Assembly (NCBI GenBank): GCA_030248135.1
Contig: JASANC010001743.1
Coordinates: 42,245-106,244, forward strand
Origin: Theristus sp. LFF4_11
Taxonomy: Eukaryota; Nematoda; Chromadorea; Monhysterida; Xyalidae
Reading direction: 5' to 3'
DNA: 64,000 bases
Numbering within the stretch: the stretch's first letter is position 1; every line of letters starts with the position of its first letter. The notes under the pieces were generated by a model that searched no databases, was not told the origin of the DNA, and was given only the letters and a program-made list of their open reading frames with translations. Shown here in pieces: positions 46,062-57,941 of this stretch. The position numbers and the translations under genes are program-made.

Positions 46062-49000
46062 TCAGCGGATCTCCACACAAACGGCCGGCACACTCTCGTC
46101 GAGTACACCAGTCTGATGATCATCATTGTTTCCAGGACGCCGTCGTCTGATGCAGTACGTGAGCGTGCGTCCGGAGGCGACCACCACGAACGTTCGCATC
46201 GTGATCGACCATTCGAACGGCAGCTCTGCTTCAATTCGTGCGCGCCAATGCTCAGCGCAACCGACGCCGGACTCAGCAGGACTCTTCGGCCAGTGCGATG
46301 TCACCGCCGTGTTCAGGCGGAGTCTCAACACTCGGCCGCCTCCGTGCGCTGATTGGTCGATTTCAGCGTCGTCATGGTACCGCAACCACTCAGCGACGAC
46401 TCGCGTCACAGCGGCGAGCGAAAAGTGGTCGCGTTGTGAATTGTTCTGAAAACATTCGAAAAAAAGAACGATTCGATTCACCAGCTAGCAATCAAGCAGT
46501 CAGGTTGAGACATGATTTCGCCACAAAATCAGAGTGCGTGCGCGATACACCATCACTCGCGACAGTAGCAAAACAACAACAACAAAATGAAAACGGCACA
46601 AAAATACAGTCGAACTCTGAAATTATAGGCAATTCGCTGGTTGTATGCTTCAGGTGATGCATTAGGTGACTGATTAGGTAATGCATGCTTTCTGTGCAGG
46701 CATTCCTGTCGAGGCGGAGTCTGTCCGGGCACCGGAAAGCATGCAGCCTATAATTTAGCGTTCGAATGTGGCTGCGCATTCTAGTTGAACGGTTGATACG
46801 GTTGATCACACAACAGCAACCATTCCATTCCATTTTATTTCGCAACAACAAACAGCAGCACCACCTGCTCGTCATCGTCGATCGCCAACCAGAGACTCTC
46901 CAGTTGCGGGCAAACGTGACGCGGCAACATCGCTGCCCAGTCGACGGCGGAACGCTCGAATCGATCGAAACGAACGCGCAGCTCCGTCAGATTGCACAGC
47001 AGTCGGTCGACCGACCGTAGGTCACGACGAAAGAACGTCGACACGGTTCGGTTCGGTGGGTCGAGCGCGATCGACGACAAAAGGTGGAGGCGGCGGAGTA
47101 CGCCAGCTGGCACGTCGTTCAGAATGGACGTCAGGAATGTTGGCGTCGCATCGGTGCAGTCGACCGAGACGGACAAGTCGAGGTGCCTCAATGCGGGCAG
47201 GCCTGCGGACGAAAGCACGGTTGAAAAAAGTCTTTAAGATTATGAAATAATGTGTACTGGTCAATTTTATGAACGGAATTAACATCAGCGCAGAATGGTG
47301 CTAACGCCCTAGCTTGCGAACAGCGCACTTTGTAATAACGCGGTCATAATGTGCGTGCGTCTACGCGGTTTCATTCACGGAACGGCGAAGTGCCAGGCAA
47401 TTCCGTCGGCGTATGCAAGTTTGCAAACCAGCAGGCTCGGCACACAGTCGCGTTGACTGTTGCCAGTCGCACACACATACACGTGATATCGTATGAGAGC
47501 GTCGGTGTGCTTGTTTATGACTTGCAAACAGTGCAGTGTTATAAGAAAAGTATACACGGTGTTTGGTTCGTACGGTCACACGACAAGCCGTCATCGTGTG
47601 CAAGCGGCCAACGACGCCGCTCCTACACAGCGTCCGTCCGCACCCGACCGAGCCCCCCGCTCGATCGGCCAAATTGCGTCACTGCCTTTCCCACATGTTG
47701 GCCGATGAAGAATAACAACAACATTACCCCGCCAGCTACTGTGTTACCCTCTGCAGGTTTGCTTGCTATAATTCCATTGCACCTTTCACCATCGACAGAA
47801 ACAGTTCACGCGTCTCATCGGCGTATTGCGACTCCTTCAATTGGACGGACCAAACGAGAACAGTCACCCGGTGACACGTTGCCAGCGACGGGCATAGCGA
47901 TCGATAAACGTCCATGGTCACGGTCGAACAGACCTGTCGGGATGCAAAAGTGGAATGTTGCAATCGAAAACGAATGTTTGATGGCAAGCGGCTAAAGCAA
48001 TGCGGATACAGCGTTACAAATGGGCGATTCTCGATTCCCCGACCAAACCCGATTCCGGTACACTATTATTTCATTCACAGTTTCGCGTGTTCGGCATTTC
48101 GCCAAAAGTGACAGGTTTGAAGAAATATACTGTACTTGGCGTTGGAATAAACACCGAACGTGCACGTCACCTTGTGCAGCGGCGTGAACGACCGCAGACA
48201 GGGCGCATTTCGCACAAACTCGCCGACCATCGCAGCCGCGTACGTCCAACAGTCGAGCGTCAGATGGCGAGTGCTCGCGGGCACGCGCGAATCGAGCAAA
48301 CACGCGAGCAGCTCGCTCATTCGCAGGCGGCTGCGAACAGAAAAAAAAGCAATCGCAAAACACACTGGCGCCAATCGGGGCAGACGCACTTCGGTTTCGT
48401 TGTGGTTGATTTTTAGGCAATGTATTTAGCCAGGGCTAACCGAGAGAAACGTACAGAACGCCATTGAGTAGGGCGCCCATCGAGTTTTCTCTGTCACTGT
48501 GCCTATACACCCCTCGGCGGCGGGGCTCGATGCCCCGACTGTACTCGGACGCACTACCACCAAGCCACGTTCCTCAGCACAACCAACCTGTCAACGCTGT
48601 ACACGATCTCGCAGCTCAGTCGAACCGTGCGAACGTTGGCGACGCCGACGCGACGCAGCAGCCACGCGAGCACGCGCGTACCGGCCGCGGTCGCCTCGTG
48701 ATTCTCGGCGGTGAATCGCTGCTCGTTCAGTCGATAGTAGGTGCTGGACGAAGTGGAAGGCAGGTGTCTCGGGAGGGACACTTTTATTCGGCCGTAGTCA
48801 AGAAAACACCAAATCAACTGCGACTTCCAGGCGGAATAGTGCGTTGAAAACCACAAAAACTCGCGTGTGATTGACGAATAACTCTGTTTTACATATTCAA
48901 CTAGTTGATTGGCTGGTGATCACGTGATGCCGTGCAGTCCTGGACTCTGCCTGTACAGAATGCATGCGTCACGTGATCACCAACCAATCAGCTAGTTGTA

Positions 49001-49444
49001 TATGTTATAGAGTTAGATTGCACGTGAATTGAAGTCACTCAGGGCGAAAAAAGAAACAAGAGCGACAGACTAGGTTAGTATCGAACACAAAAAAGTCAAC
49101 AATCAAAGAAACAATGAAATTTCATCCAGCCATCCGAAAAACTGGTGAAAAAACGTGATTCACCTGTGCACCGGCTGGTATCGTTGTCCAATGGTGCGTT
49201 CAATCGGGCCGACCTCAATGTCAAGCTCGGTGAAGCGTCGCCACGCCGTTGGCGAGTCCACCAGCTGACGGCACCTTTGCGAGACACGACGAACGACAGT
49301 GACTTTGTGCTTGGTGTCGTGCAAGTTGCTCAGAATGTCACTCAGTATCTCATCCGGCAACTCCTCGAATGAAAAGGGACAATGATTGGTCGTTGATGGA
49401 GAGGTGGTCGATGGTTGGTCGGTGTTGTGGTGCTGTAGATCCAT
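46062..49444 (-). CDS. F-box / leucine-rich-repeat-like protein
   Basis: Minus-strand exons: 49164-49444 (ATG at 49444), 48588-48743, 48153-48330, 47783-47933, 46865-47202, 46062-46445 (stop TGA); 495 residues. Residues about 24-75 form the F-box: FSFEELPDEILSDILSNL, then VVRRVSQRCRQLVDSPTAW. F-box proteins bind Skp1 and recruit substrates to SCF ubiquitin ligases. The rest shows irregular leucine-rich segments (RHLTLDCWTY, LPALRHLDLSVSVDC, LRRLHLLSSIAL, LLCNLTELRVRFDRF, CPQLESLWLAIDDD), the usual substrate-binding region of FBXL-type proteins. Phases join throughout; the exon 3 donor (GTTTAT at 48152) is the weakest call. A SINE lies in intron 2 and a MITE in intron 5. It starts 239 bp downstream of IMMP2L on the same strand. 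Target substrate unknown. Confidence 0.85.
46605..46769. mobile_element. TACAGTCGAAC-family MITE, copy 2
   Basis: The left end TACAGTCGAACTCTGAAATT matches the element at 1077; the right end is degraded (TAATTTAGCGTTCGAATGT). The interior has GATGCATTAGG and GCATGC hairpin words. In the last F-box intron. Confidence 0.7.
48417..48572 (-). mobile_element. tRNA-derived SINE, full copy
   Basis: Reverse orientation: GTGGTAGTGCGTCCGAG at the tRNA-like head, GGCATCGAGCCCCGCC at the B-box, then GTGACAGAGAAAACTCG, GGGCGCCCTACTCAATGG and GTTAGCCCTGGCTAAA. It lies in F-box intron 2; its head ends about 15 bp from the exon 2 splice donor (48587). Confidence 0.85.
48893..49012. mobile_element. Foldback element with GTGATCACGTGATGC arms
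   Basis: CAACTAGTTGATTGGCTGGT / ACCAACCAATCAGCTAGTTG and GATCACGTGATGC / GCGTCACGTGATC form nested inverted arms. It lies in F-box intron 1. Confidence 0.75.
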
Positions 49445-49683
49445 CAGACGTTGCGTGAGACTAGATGTTCACAACAGTGGTTGTTGTTTGCTTGTAGAAA
49501 AATGTGCACGCTCTTCGGACACGATGTGTGGTGTGGCGCGCACAACGACGACGACAGTAATGGACAACAGTCATCGAATAATTGGGTATCCGGATGTTCA
49601 ATGGTTGTCACCGTCGTATATAATTGCGGTCCACTTCACCAACTCGTTTAGCATCGTTTCATTGACCGTTTTTTCTCGAACAA

Positions 49684-51814
49684 TCAGTCAAACGGTGTCT
49701 CAGCCTCTGATTCCGTTGTACAATCGCCCGGCTGTGGAACGACGGATGGTCTCCGCTGCAAGCGTCTCCAGTGACGTGGCGGCCAGATGACGTGCGTGGC
49801 ACGGCCGTGCACCAGACCAATGGGCACCTGAACAATAAAGGCGCGTTTAGCAATTTGTTTTTTTTTGTGCGTACGCACGGACACGACACGTGAAAAATGG
49901 CCACGCGATTCAGAAATCGTGTCGTGTGTGCTATGTTAATGCATTACGGACACCATTAGTTTGCGCACGGGATTTAGAACGACGTTTGTGCGTACGGACG
50001 AAAAACTAAAATGGTGTTTCCGCCTTAACGGTGTTGGTCACACGATGACCACTCGTGTTGTTGAGTGACGTCTGGTGGTGACGTCTCATGAGCGTTTTTT
50101 CTCGTCCCCCATCACCACTCCAAAAAAACCGAACCGAAATTAGTTCTCCCATCTCCAGACAGTTTGTTTCACCACTCCAATAGAGCCGAAATTGGTTCTC
50201 AAATGTCCTGACAGATTTTGTTTCTGCCCCAATGCTTAGTGTAAAAATGAACTGCTCGGAGGCGTGTTTGTCTGCTGTGGCGTCTAACGCGACATCAGAC
50301 TAAACTGGCATTCATGAAGCAGTATTTAGTGACCACGTAGCTTTGTTTTAACACAGCTACGCGTCACTAAATACCGGCTTCATGAATGCCCCTAAAGCGA
50401 CGTTCTGCAGAAAGTGCACGGTCCTCTCAAGGCCAATTCATGGACACAAATTTTTACGGCACGTCACGTCACGTCTTCATTCATGGAGCAAAAAAAACAG
50501 CAATCCGGCACGTCCCGTTATCTTTAGAACACGTGCTCGTTTATACACGCATTCATACAGGACGTGCCGTGACGTGACGTGCCGGATATACATACGTCGT
50601 GCATGAATGGGCCCTCAGGCGACCACTACATACCGGTCCAAAGCTGCCGCTGTTCTCCAAGCTGCGCGGATTGTCGCCCAACACCCAGCAGGAGCCGCGT
50701 GGGATTCTCGCTGGTCGACCGGTGGAATCGCGAATGAGGTTCCTAAAAACAAACTTTTTTTTATTTTTACAGCTTTTCGCTGCTTTTTGATTGCTTGTGG
50801 CTTGCGGTACGTTTTCGCAGCGCAATTTTCAAACCGAAAAAAACGCATATAACGGCGTATTTCCAGCCAGAACCAACCAACCCGCCAACCAACCCGAATT
50901 TCTGCTCTTTGTCCTTGTGCACACCAACCACACGCTTGACGTACGTCTTTTCGGGATGTCGCGGGTGCCTGGAAATGATTCTTCACGCTGTCGCAGTTTT
51001 TTTTGACAGATTTGTTATATTTTTTCTGATCATCGCCATTCACCCGTTGACCGGTTTTTCGACTTGGAAAATTTTTGATAATACAAAACCACTTGAAATA
51101 ATCTTCGTCCTTTGAGACCAACATGTGACGGTTAGCACTGAAATAAGCGCAATGAGTTTCACAAAATTTATTCGGAACTCAGTTTGTGTTTGTTAGCGTC
51201 TATTTGAATAGGAACTAACGTAAATATCAGCACGTCACCAACAACGGGTCGCACAGTGTAATTGGAATAACCGAACGTCTTCACCCAGATCCAGTCGTTT
51301 TCTTGTAGGGTCGGCTGCAAAAGTGATTACTCAATAAAAAACAACTACCGAAACGAAAAAAAAAACGAAACTCTTCACTTTAGCTGCTCAGTCCACACAG
51401 CTGCGGTCTTCCTGTAGTGTGAAGACCGTACTACACTTTCATGCTCGCATGATTTACATCTAGTAATGCTAATTAGTGCAGCTAACCACAGCTACAAACA
51501 AGAATACACTGACCAAACAACAGGTATATAGAAAAGTAAAGGTACAAGTGGTTTTTTGAAAACTAAAGTTATTTTCACACGATTGCTTAGCTTGGCGTTT
51601 GACAATCGCGAGCAAAATCTGACCAATGAAAATCGGACGGATCTTAAAACGAGTAAACAGGCGTGGTGGCAGATCAGTTTTGTTTCGGACTCACTTGCAT
51701 CGACCGCTGGCGAACTCTCGCCGGATAGCCGACATGGTCGAAGAAAAAAACGACGACGCACACCGGAGCACCGAGGCGGACGCACCAGCGATTGATGGCG
51801 CGCAAATGTTGCAT
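49684..51814 (-). CDS. IMMP2L: Mitochondrial inner membrane protease subunit 2 (signal peptidase family S26)
   Basis: Minus-strand exons: 51695-51814 (ATG at 51814), 51220-51314, 50894-50968, 50634-50742, 49684-49827 (TGA). Total 180 residues, close to human IMMP2L (175). All phases match. The N-terminus has a membrane segment (GAPVCVVVFFFDHVG). The catalytic Ser lies in SMQ|PTLQENDW, split by intron 1, matching the family SMxPTL motif. Exon 3 gives HPRHPEKTYVKRVVG, where the Lys of VKRVVG is the expected general base. Exon 4 gives IPRGSCWVLGDNPRSLENSG then SFGP, the conserved GD box, and exon 5 gives VPIGLVHGRATHVIWPP. In yeast and mammals Imp2 works with Imp1 in the intermembrane space to cleave sorting signals, for example of cytochrome c1. 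Exons 1 and 2 are supported by the family motif across their junction. Confidence 0.93.
50309..50392. mobile_element. ~85-bp palindromic element (ATTCATGAAGC family), copy 3
   Basis: The best preserved copy: GGCATTCATGAAGCAGTATT and its mirror AATACCGGCTTCATGAATGCC around GTAGCTTTGTTTTAACACAGCTAC. It lies in IMMP2L intron 4, upstream of ACGT-rich foldback sequence at 50450-50612. Confidence 0.8.
50450..50612. repeat. ACGT-rich foldback in an IMMP2L intron
   Basis: GGCACGTCACGTCACGTCTT and CTTCATTCATGGAGC near the left are mirrored by GTGCCGTGACGTGACGTGCC and GTGCATGAATGGGCCC at the right. It ends about 20 bp from the splice donor at 50633. Related in sequence to 27893-28135. Confidence 0.65.
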
Positions 51815-53309
51815 GCAACTGTACCGACGTTTGTGTTGAAACTGTCGATTATCGGTCGTGCACCTTTGGATGGCGACTTTTAATCACGTTATTTGAAGCA
51901 TGCCCCCCCCCCCACACACCAGCCAATATTGATTTCGGAAACCAGAAGTTACCAACTAAATCAACTCCGATGGGTTTCGAGGAACGCACTGTTCATCAGC
52001 TCGTGGGCGAGGGCAGCTTCCGAGCCACGCTTTGTCCAGGGGCACAGTGATCTTTGGTTGCTATATCCCCGAACGGCGGCGAACCCAAGAGCTTTGATTT
52101 TAAGAATCGGACTGTGTGTGCGCAAACTAATCAACAAAGCCACGACTGAAATCTATTTTACGGCCCAGTTGAATTAGTCCGCTTATCGCTTGCGTGCTGT
52201 GTTCTTTGGCGCGAGACAATACAATCATCAGCCAATCAATAAAAAGGACAGAAAAACAAAAAAAAACATGAAACACCAGCTTCCAGATGAACAACCATGT
52301 TGGCCGGAAACGACTGCAGGCTAAAAGCGACAAATATGCTAAAGATCCAATGTGTCTCAACGCATTTTTATTCAGCATCCGCATTCAAGTCACACAAGTG
52401 GAATACCAACAACAACAAAGAACACAATCGCCAAGAAACGATCAAAATAATTGTTTAAATCATGAAAACAGATTTGCTTGAACGAGCTAGTTTTTTTTCC
52501 GAAGTCAACGTTTTGTGCGAATAACTTTTTTACCGACCGAAAACCAAGTCGATACGAAACATTACGGACTCAATAAATCACATAAAATACAGTCGAATGT
52601 CAAAACTTCGAGCTCATGGAGTACATATTGGGTCGCGCACTTTCAAATTGGTAACTCCGAAGCCCGCTCACAAACCCAACCATTTTGGTGGTTTGGTGTA
52701 GGTAGCCGGGTGTTTTGATGTCGTCACCACATGGACCAATGTCACTGTTATCATTGTTCACAAAAGTCACAATTAACTTTTCAATGACAACCGAAAATAC
52801 AGTTAGAAATAATCAGATACGGTAGCTGCAACGACCGTACTCCATGCCCACGGAGTTCTGAGAACGATTCGACTGGTGTTCAAGTTTCAAGCGTCAGTGT
52901 CAAACGAAATTTTGTCATTAGCTTTCAAACATTCATCAATGTTATCAGCAAGCAAACAATGTGGCATTTTGAAACTTGAACACTGTCAAGCAATAACACG
53001 AAACTCAAGTGAAGAAAAACACAAACTCGTAAAAAACATAAAATAAAAAAAACATCGCTAGAAGCCAAAACAACTGTCCAATCACTGAAATCACAATAAA
53101 AGCAAAAAAACACCACTTACGGTCTAATCCAAGTGGATCATTTATTGGCAGACATTCTGTATCCCTTTCGAGTTTTTTTCCAGTATCCCAAAAGTCGCTC
53201 TTTATCAAGAAAAAACTCACAAGTTCGATAACCAAATTCCGGTCGAATAAAGAAAAACGATTTCCGAATTCACAACAGTTTCTATTTTCGAGCATCCGTT
53301 GGTGTGTGT
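51815..53309. other. Intergenic between IMMP2L 5' end and BuGZ 3' end
   Basis: It contains the presumed IMMP2L promoter region (no clear TATA box seen) and the BuGZ 3' UTR with its poly(A) signal. Short open frames here show no motif. Confidence 0.55.
53141..53146 (-). terminator. Poly(A) signal of BuGZ/ZNF207
   Basis: AATAAA on the minus strand, about 165 bp downstream of the BuGZ stop codon (53310). Position and sequence fit a canonical polyadenylation signal. Confidence 0.5.
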
Positions 53310-56300
53310 TCAGTAGGGACCTAAAGGAACACGAAACAACATGTTATTTTGGAAAGCACTGCAAGTTGAAAACAAACAACCGAGAAAACAGCTGAATGTG
53401 AATATCAATATAAGTAAAGTAAAAAATAAAGTAAAAAAGTAAAGTAAGAAAGTAAAAAAATATCAAACAAGTCACCTCCATAGGAAGGCATCCCATACAT
53501 TCCCTGGGACGTGACTGGTACCATGGGAGCTGCAAGAAAAACGATAAAAATTCAGATAAATCAAGTGGGAAAACGACAAAAAACAAATACGTTGAATGAA
53601 AGCGCGCGAATTCCCCATCCCCCAGTTAGAAAATCAACATCTTGCGTCGAATTTTTTAATAACGTTGATTTTTACGTGCGAATACAACTTGTGGAGAGAG
53701 CTATGCGGGCGATCAAGTGTCTAACGTACTAAAAAACCACACCATTACCAAGTTCAGAAAGCATCAGTGTCCTTAATGTGACTCGTACTTCTAAAATTAT
53801 TTCGTGTACTTACCGAATGTTGAGTTGACCTGCAGTTCCTAAGTTTTTTTCACAACAAACCAACAAACAACAAAATTGAACAAAAAAACGATTTTTTAGT
53901 CAAGAAGAATCGATTTACAAGGACTCACGTTTTGTGGTACACTCACATTTTTTTCGTGTGCGACTTTTTCTCGCTCTCACGTTCTTCGATTCGAAACGAT
54001 GTTGCAAAAAGGTTTGATTTAAATTCAAAACACGCTGATTGGCTGCATAATACACGCGTGTGTATGTAGCAAATCAGCATGGCGTAAATTTGTTAAAACA
54101 AAATGCAACCAATTAGCGCCTTGAACCTTAACGAAGGCAAAACAACAATAATGACAAAACACACGAATTTTTCCCGAACGCAAACTACCTAATCGTTCAG
54201 CATGCAACTACGATTTCTAGCAAAACCACGTTCGTGTGTGTGTGTGTGTGAGAGTTGACCGTTTTCATATCCACCTACCGGCAAATGCACCTACCCCGAT
54301 GAGAAGCAAAAGCGGCAACACAGAGTAATTTGGTTGTGGCAAAAACCAGACCACGCAGGTCTGGGAGCGCGCGCAGAGGACACACAGAATATGTCAGGAT
54401 TGGTCATAAAACTAGCAACGCGCGATCGTGCGATACTGTACATGAAAAAAATGGAGAAAAACCGGACGACATGACAGGACACCCAACAAAAGTCGACTGT
54501 TTTTTTTGTTGTTGGTTGAAATGGTTTGCCGAGAGGAAACGAAAAAATAAAAAGAAAAAAAATTGAACCAAACCTTGCGACGTCCGTGCGTATTTCGCCA
54601 GAGTCGCCCGGCGTTCTTCCTGAATAAATGAAAGTAACTTTTCAAAAAAAGTCCTTTGAAAAATCGCAGCGCGTTTCAGTCAAAAAAAAAACCCCGCAAA
54701 CCCGCTTTGCACCGGAGAAACTTCGAAATTCCAACTCATGAGCTCAGAAATTCAGATATTCTATCGCTCAGATAGCAGTCAGTACAATTACTACTGTTGC
54801 TCCAGTGAGCAGAAATCAAAATCAAGAAAAGATTGAAATCACATGTACCGCGCATCGCGATATTCAGTCTTTACCATGAGGGAAAAAACCCACTTTTTTC
54901 GCTGTTTCACGCAAACGAAAACAAAAATCACTCAAAACGTTCAACAACAAACAAAAAAACCGCCGAACCAGTGAAATATCCTCATCGGGATGGATGATTT
55001 TCGTGCCGGTGGCCGGCGGCACCACGGCGGCGGGCGGCTGTTTGTGCGCGTCTTGCAGAGCGGCACCGACGGTCGTGGCGGCGCCGTTGGTCGATGCCGC
55101 CGGAGCGCCCGTCGGCCCGCTATACGCCGGGAACGTCGGCGCGCCCACTGAGGCGGCGACGCTTGTTGCCGGACCGACCGTGCTCGTCTGTGAACACATT
55201 GGGTGTAACTACTGTATGACCTATTTTGTTAAACGTGTCCCACTGAAATGACGTCATGTGCCGCAAAACATGCGCTTGCCCGTTCACAGCAAACCAGACT
55301 TTTCCGTTTAGCCGGTTTTCTTCGCGTAAACAAATGGTGAATGACGAATCAGTCACACCAAACTGACATTTTATAGTGCCCTGTACTTTGACAAACGGGC
55401 GTTTTTAAAGCAAATGACGTCATTTTAGTCCGGACACGTTCGAATAAATCCACAATAGGCGGGTGCATGTGCAAAACTTTAGCGGGTATCATCATTCATC
55501 TCACACCCACATGTAGCGTGGCGGGCTTGTCTTGCTACACCGCACGTCACGACCCCGAAATGCGCCGCTGCGTGCGATACCACAGCCGGTCGCTCTGGCT
55601 AGGTTTGCACTTTGAACTCTGGTTTGAACTCTGAACTTACACTAACGGGCAATGCCTGCTACCGCCAATGCGTCTCGTCTTTCAACCACTAATTGCTACA
55701 CTCGTTACAACACCCCTCGTTAGCTACAAAAGCTAATTGCCAATTCAATTTTCGTCCACCATTCAATAACACTGACATTGTGCGACCGTCTCTGACCATT
55801 TCTCAATTCACGTTTCATTCAAATCAATCTGTTTTTTTTTTCTTCAAAACGTTTTTCACTATTTAAAACGATTTCAACGAAAACGTCTCACTTCCATCGA
55901 AAAACGCCGAAATGAAGATTAAAAAAAAACTGAAAACGTAATCTAGTACCGACCGGCGGGATGGGCGCCCCGGCAGCAGCGGGCGGATGCGGCATCGAGC
56001 CGGGCGGCATTGGCATCATCGGGGGCATCGGCGGGAATCCTGGAACAAAAAAATGTTTACATTTTCTGTTGTTGTTGTGATTTTTAGGCGATGTTTTCAG
56101 CCAGGGCTAACTAAGAGAAGCGTACAGAACGCCATTGAGTAGGGCGCCCATCGAGTTTGTCTCTGTCATTAAGCGCCTATACACCCCTCGGCGGGGCTCG
56201 ATCCCCCGAGCGCACAGACTGTAGTCTAACGCACTACCACCAGGCCACGAGTGTGACCATTAGAATAATTACGAGTCGAGGGATACCAGTGCCACCCCAT

Positions 56301-57941
56301 AAGGTCCGGGCACGAACGACGGCAGCATGTGATCCTCATAACAACGACACGAAAAAAGCCAGCAGAAAGAAAACCCGCAAACAAAAAAAAACCGCAGTCG
56401 CACTTGGCATCATTCCCGGCGGCATCGGCATCATCGCCATCATTCCTGGCATTGGCGGCATCGGCGGCATGCCAGGCGGCATGCCAAACGGATTCGGCGG
56501 TGGCAACGGTGGCTCGTCGAAACGCGCCTGCTTCTCGGCCGAAGGACCGTCAGCGCCTGAAATACGAGAGCGGCAAAATAATCAGTCTATCTCGTTAATA
56601 AATGCAGCTAGCTAGCTGATTGGTTGGTCATGAGCAGTTCTTAGCGCTGATTGGTTGGTCATCACGTCATAGTGTATTGATTTTCCAGGTGGACTGGAGA
56701 GTGAGAATGGTGGATGGTAACAAGTGACACCACGATTTCATGTGCTTCTTGTTGTTTATTGCCGCCACTGCGGAAAGGTGTTGTTACGGGTGAACGGAAT
56801 TTCATGGCAAAGACGTTCGGTTGACCCGTTCACGCTAATCATGCATGTCACGACTGCGAAATTATCATGGTGATGGTGATCTGCAAACTGTGTAAGTGTC
56901 CATATTTGACCGTTGTGCGGGCTTGCGTGAATCTTGAGCTTAACGCCCCGCCCCGCTCATCTGGACGGAGCATTGGACTCGAAGAAGAAGCAAAAACTCT
57001 GTTGCCCACATCGGTTTCAGAAATCAAGTGCAACTGCGCACCGCAACACAGTACAACCAACTTCAGTGCTTAGCTTAATCGGGATAAATAGGCGGGTGGG
57101 TTCATGGATGAAGAAGAAAAAGCAGTAGATGACGGAAAATACTGTGAAATCTGCGCACCAAGTTTTTCCGCTTCATGCGCTTTCAAATCAGCCTCCGGGA
57201 TTCCGTCCATCCCGTAGACCTCGATGTCCGTCGATCCACGGTTCGGCAACGAATGCGGGATTTTGTCGATTGTCTCCTTGTGAACCTGCAGACAAAAAAC
57301 GGGGAATTCTGTTTGCGAAAAACGATCAAAACAAAAAAACGTACATTCGAGTTCACAACTACGCCACGAATGAAAACCTCACTCAAACACGCTCTCCAGA
57401 CTCCAATTCTCAGACAACAAAATTCAAAAAGAAAAGTCCACATTGAAAGGTTTAAAGACTTGAGTGAGCCATTTGAACATTTAAAATTCATGTCAATGCG
57501 AGAGCTACTTTCAATCCAATCAGGTGCCGAACTTGCATTTGTTATCCCGGCATTTGTTATGTGTTGCTAACTTGAATTTCTCCGGCGTGTTTCACTGTGG
57601 TAAAAAATGCGAGATACTGATCAACTGATGTTGCATTGTGTGAGACACGACTTACCTGCATGCAATGGATAGCTAAACCTGGACCTGTGAACAGCTTTTT
57701 GTGGCAAATGTGACATTTGAAGTGTTTTGCCTTCTGATGCTGTATCAACACTTTGTCGTCTTCGAATTCACGGTTGCAATACCTGAATTAAACTCGTGTT
57801 TTTTGTGAAGTGATTAGTTGGATGGAATTTCCAGTTAAACTACGTATTTACCAAAAAACTTTGTTTGTAGTAACAAAAGCAGTCGACGTCGAAAACTCAC
57901 CAACACCATGGTTTCACCGTCTTCTTCTTTTTGCGGCCCAT
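53310..57941 (-). CDS. ZNF207: BuGZ / ZNF207 spindle-checkpoint zinc-finger protein
   Basis: Minus-strand exons: 57901-57941 (ATG at 57941), 57656-57782, 57159-57285, 56404-56556, 55954-56039, 54969-55187, 54574-54619, a missing exon, 53814-53838, 53476-53529, 53310-53320 (TGA). It begins [14 protein letters not shown]. Finger 1 is CWYCNREF with H-x4-H in HQKAKH; finger 2 is [20 protein letters not shown], ending MQVH. Next come [16 protein letters not shown] and [11 protein letters not shown], typical of the family. The middle is disordered, with P/M/G repeats ([19 protein letters not shown]) known in BuGZ to drive phase separation. Exons 6-7 encode the Bub3-binding GLEBS motif, [18 protein letters not shown], with its adjacent glutamates. 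The C-terminus reads [14 protein letters not shown]. BuGZ stabilises Bub3, loads it on kinetochores and binds microtubules. Exon 7 ends with one extra base while exon 8 (53814) starts in phase 0, so one exon is unplaced. A SINE lies in intron 4. Confidence 0.93.
55217..55385 (+). repeat. Dispersed repeat R3, copy 1
   Basis: Matched in reverse complement by 62768-62960: CCACTGAAATGACGTCATGTG, ATGCGCTTGCCGTTC-like and CCGGTTTCTTC words. It sits in a BuGZ intron just upstream (minus strand) of the exon 6 acceptor. Confidence 0.75.
56083..56253 (-). mobile_element. tRNA-derived SINE, full copy
   Basis: Reverse orientation: GTGGCCTGGTGGTAGTGCG (A-box), GGGGGATCGAGCCCCGCC (B-box), then CGCTTAATGACAGAGACA, GGGCGCCCTACTCAATGG and GTTAGCCCTGGCTGAAA. 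The best preserved copy; it lies in a BuGZ intron about 45 bp from the exon 5 acceptor. Confidence 0.9.

Noticed and set aside
45801..46116. Frames with poly-Cys or poly-Thr
   Set aside because: They arise from translation of the (AAC)n microsatellite and the MITE.
47351..47995. 214-codon plus-strand frame over the F-box locus
   Set aside because: It is antisense to F-box exon 4 and intron sequence, whose minus-strand exons have better splice sites and phase continuity.
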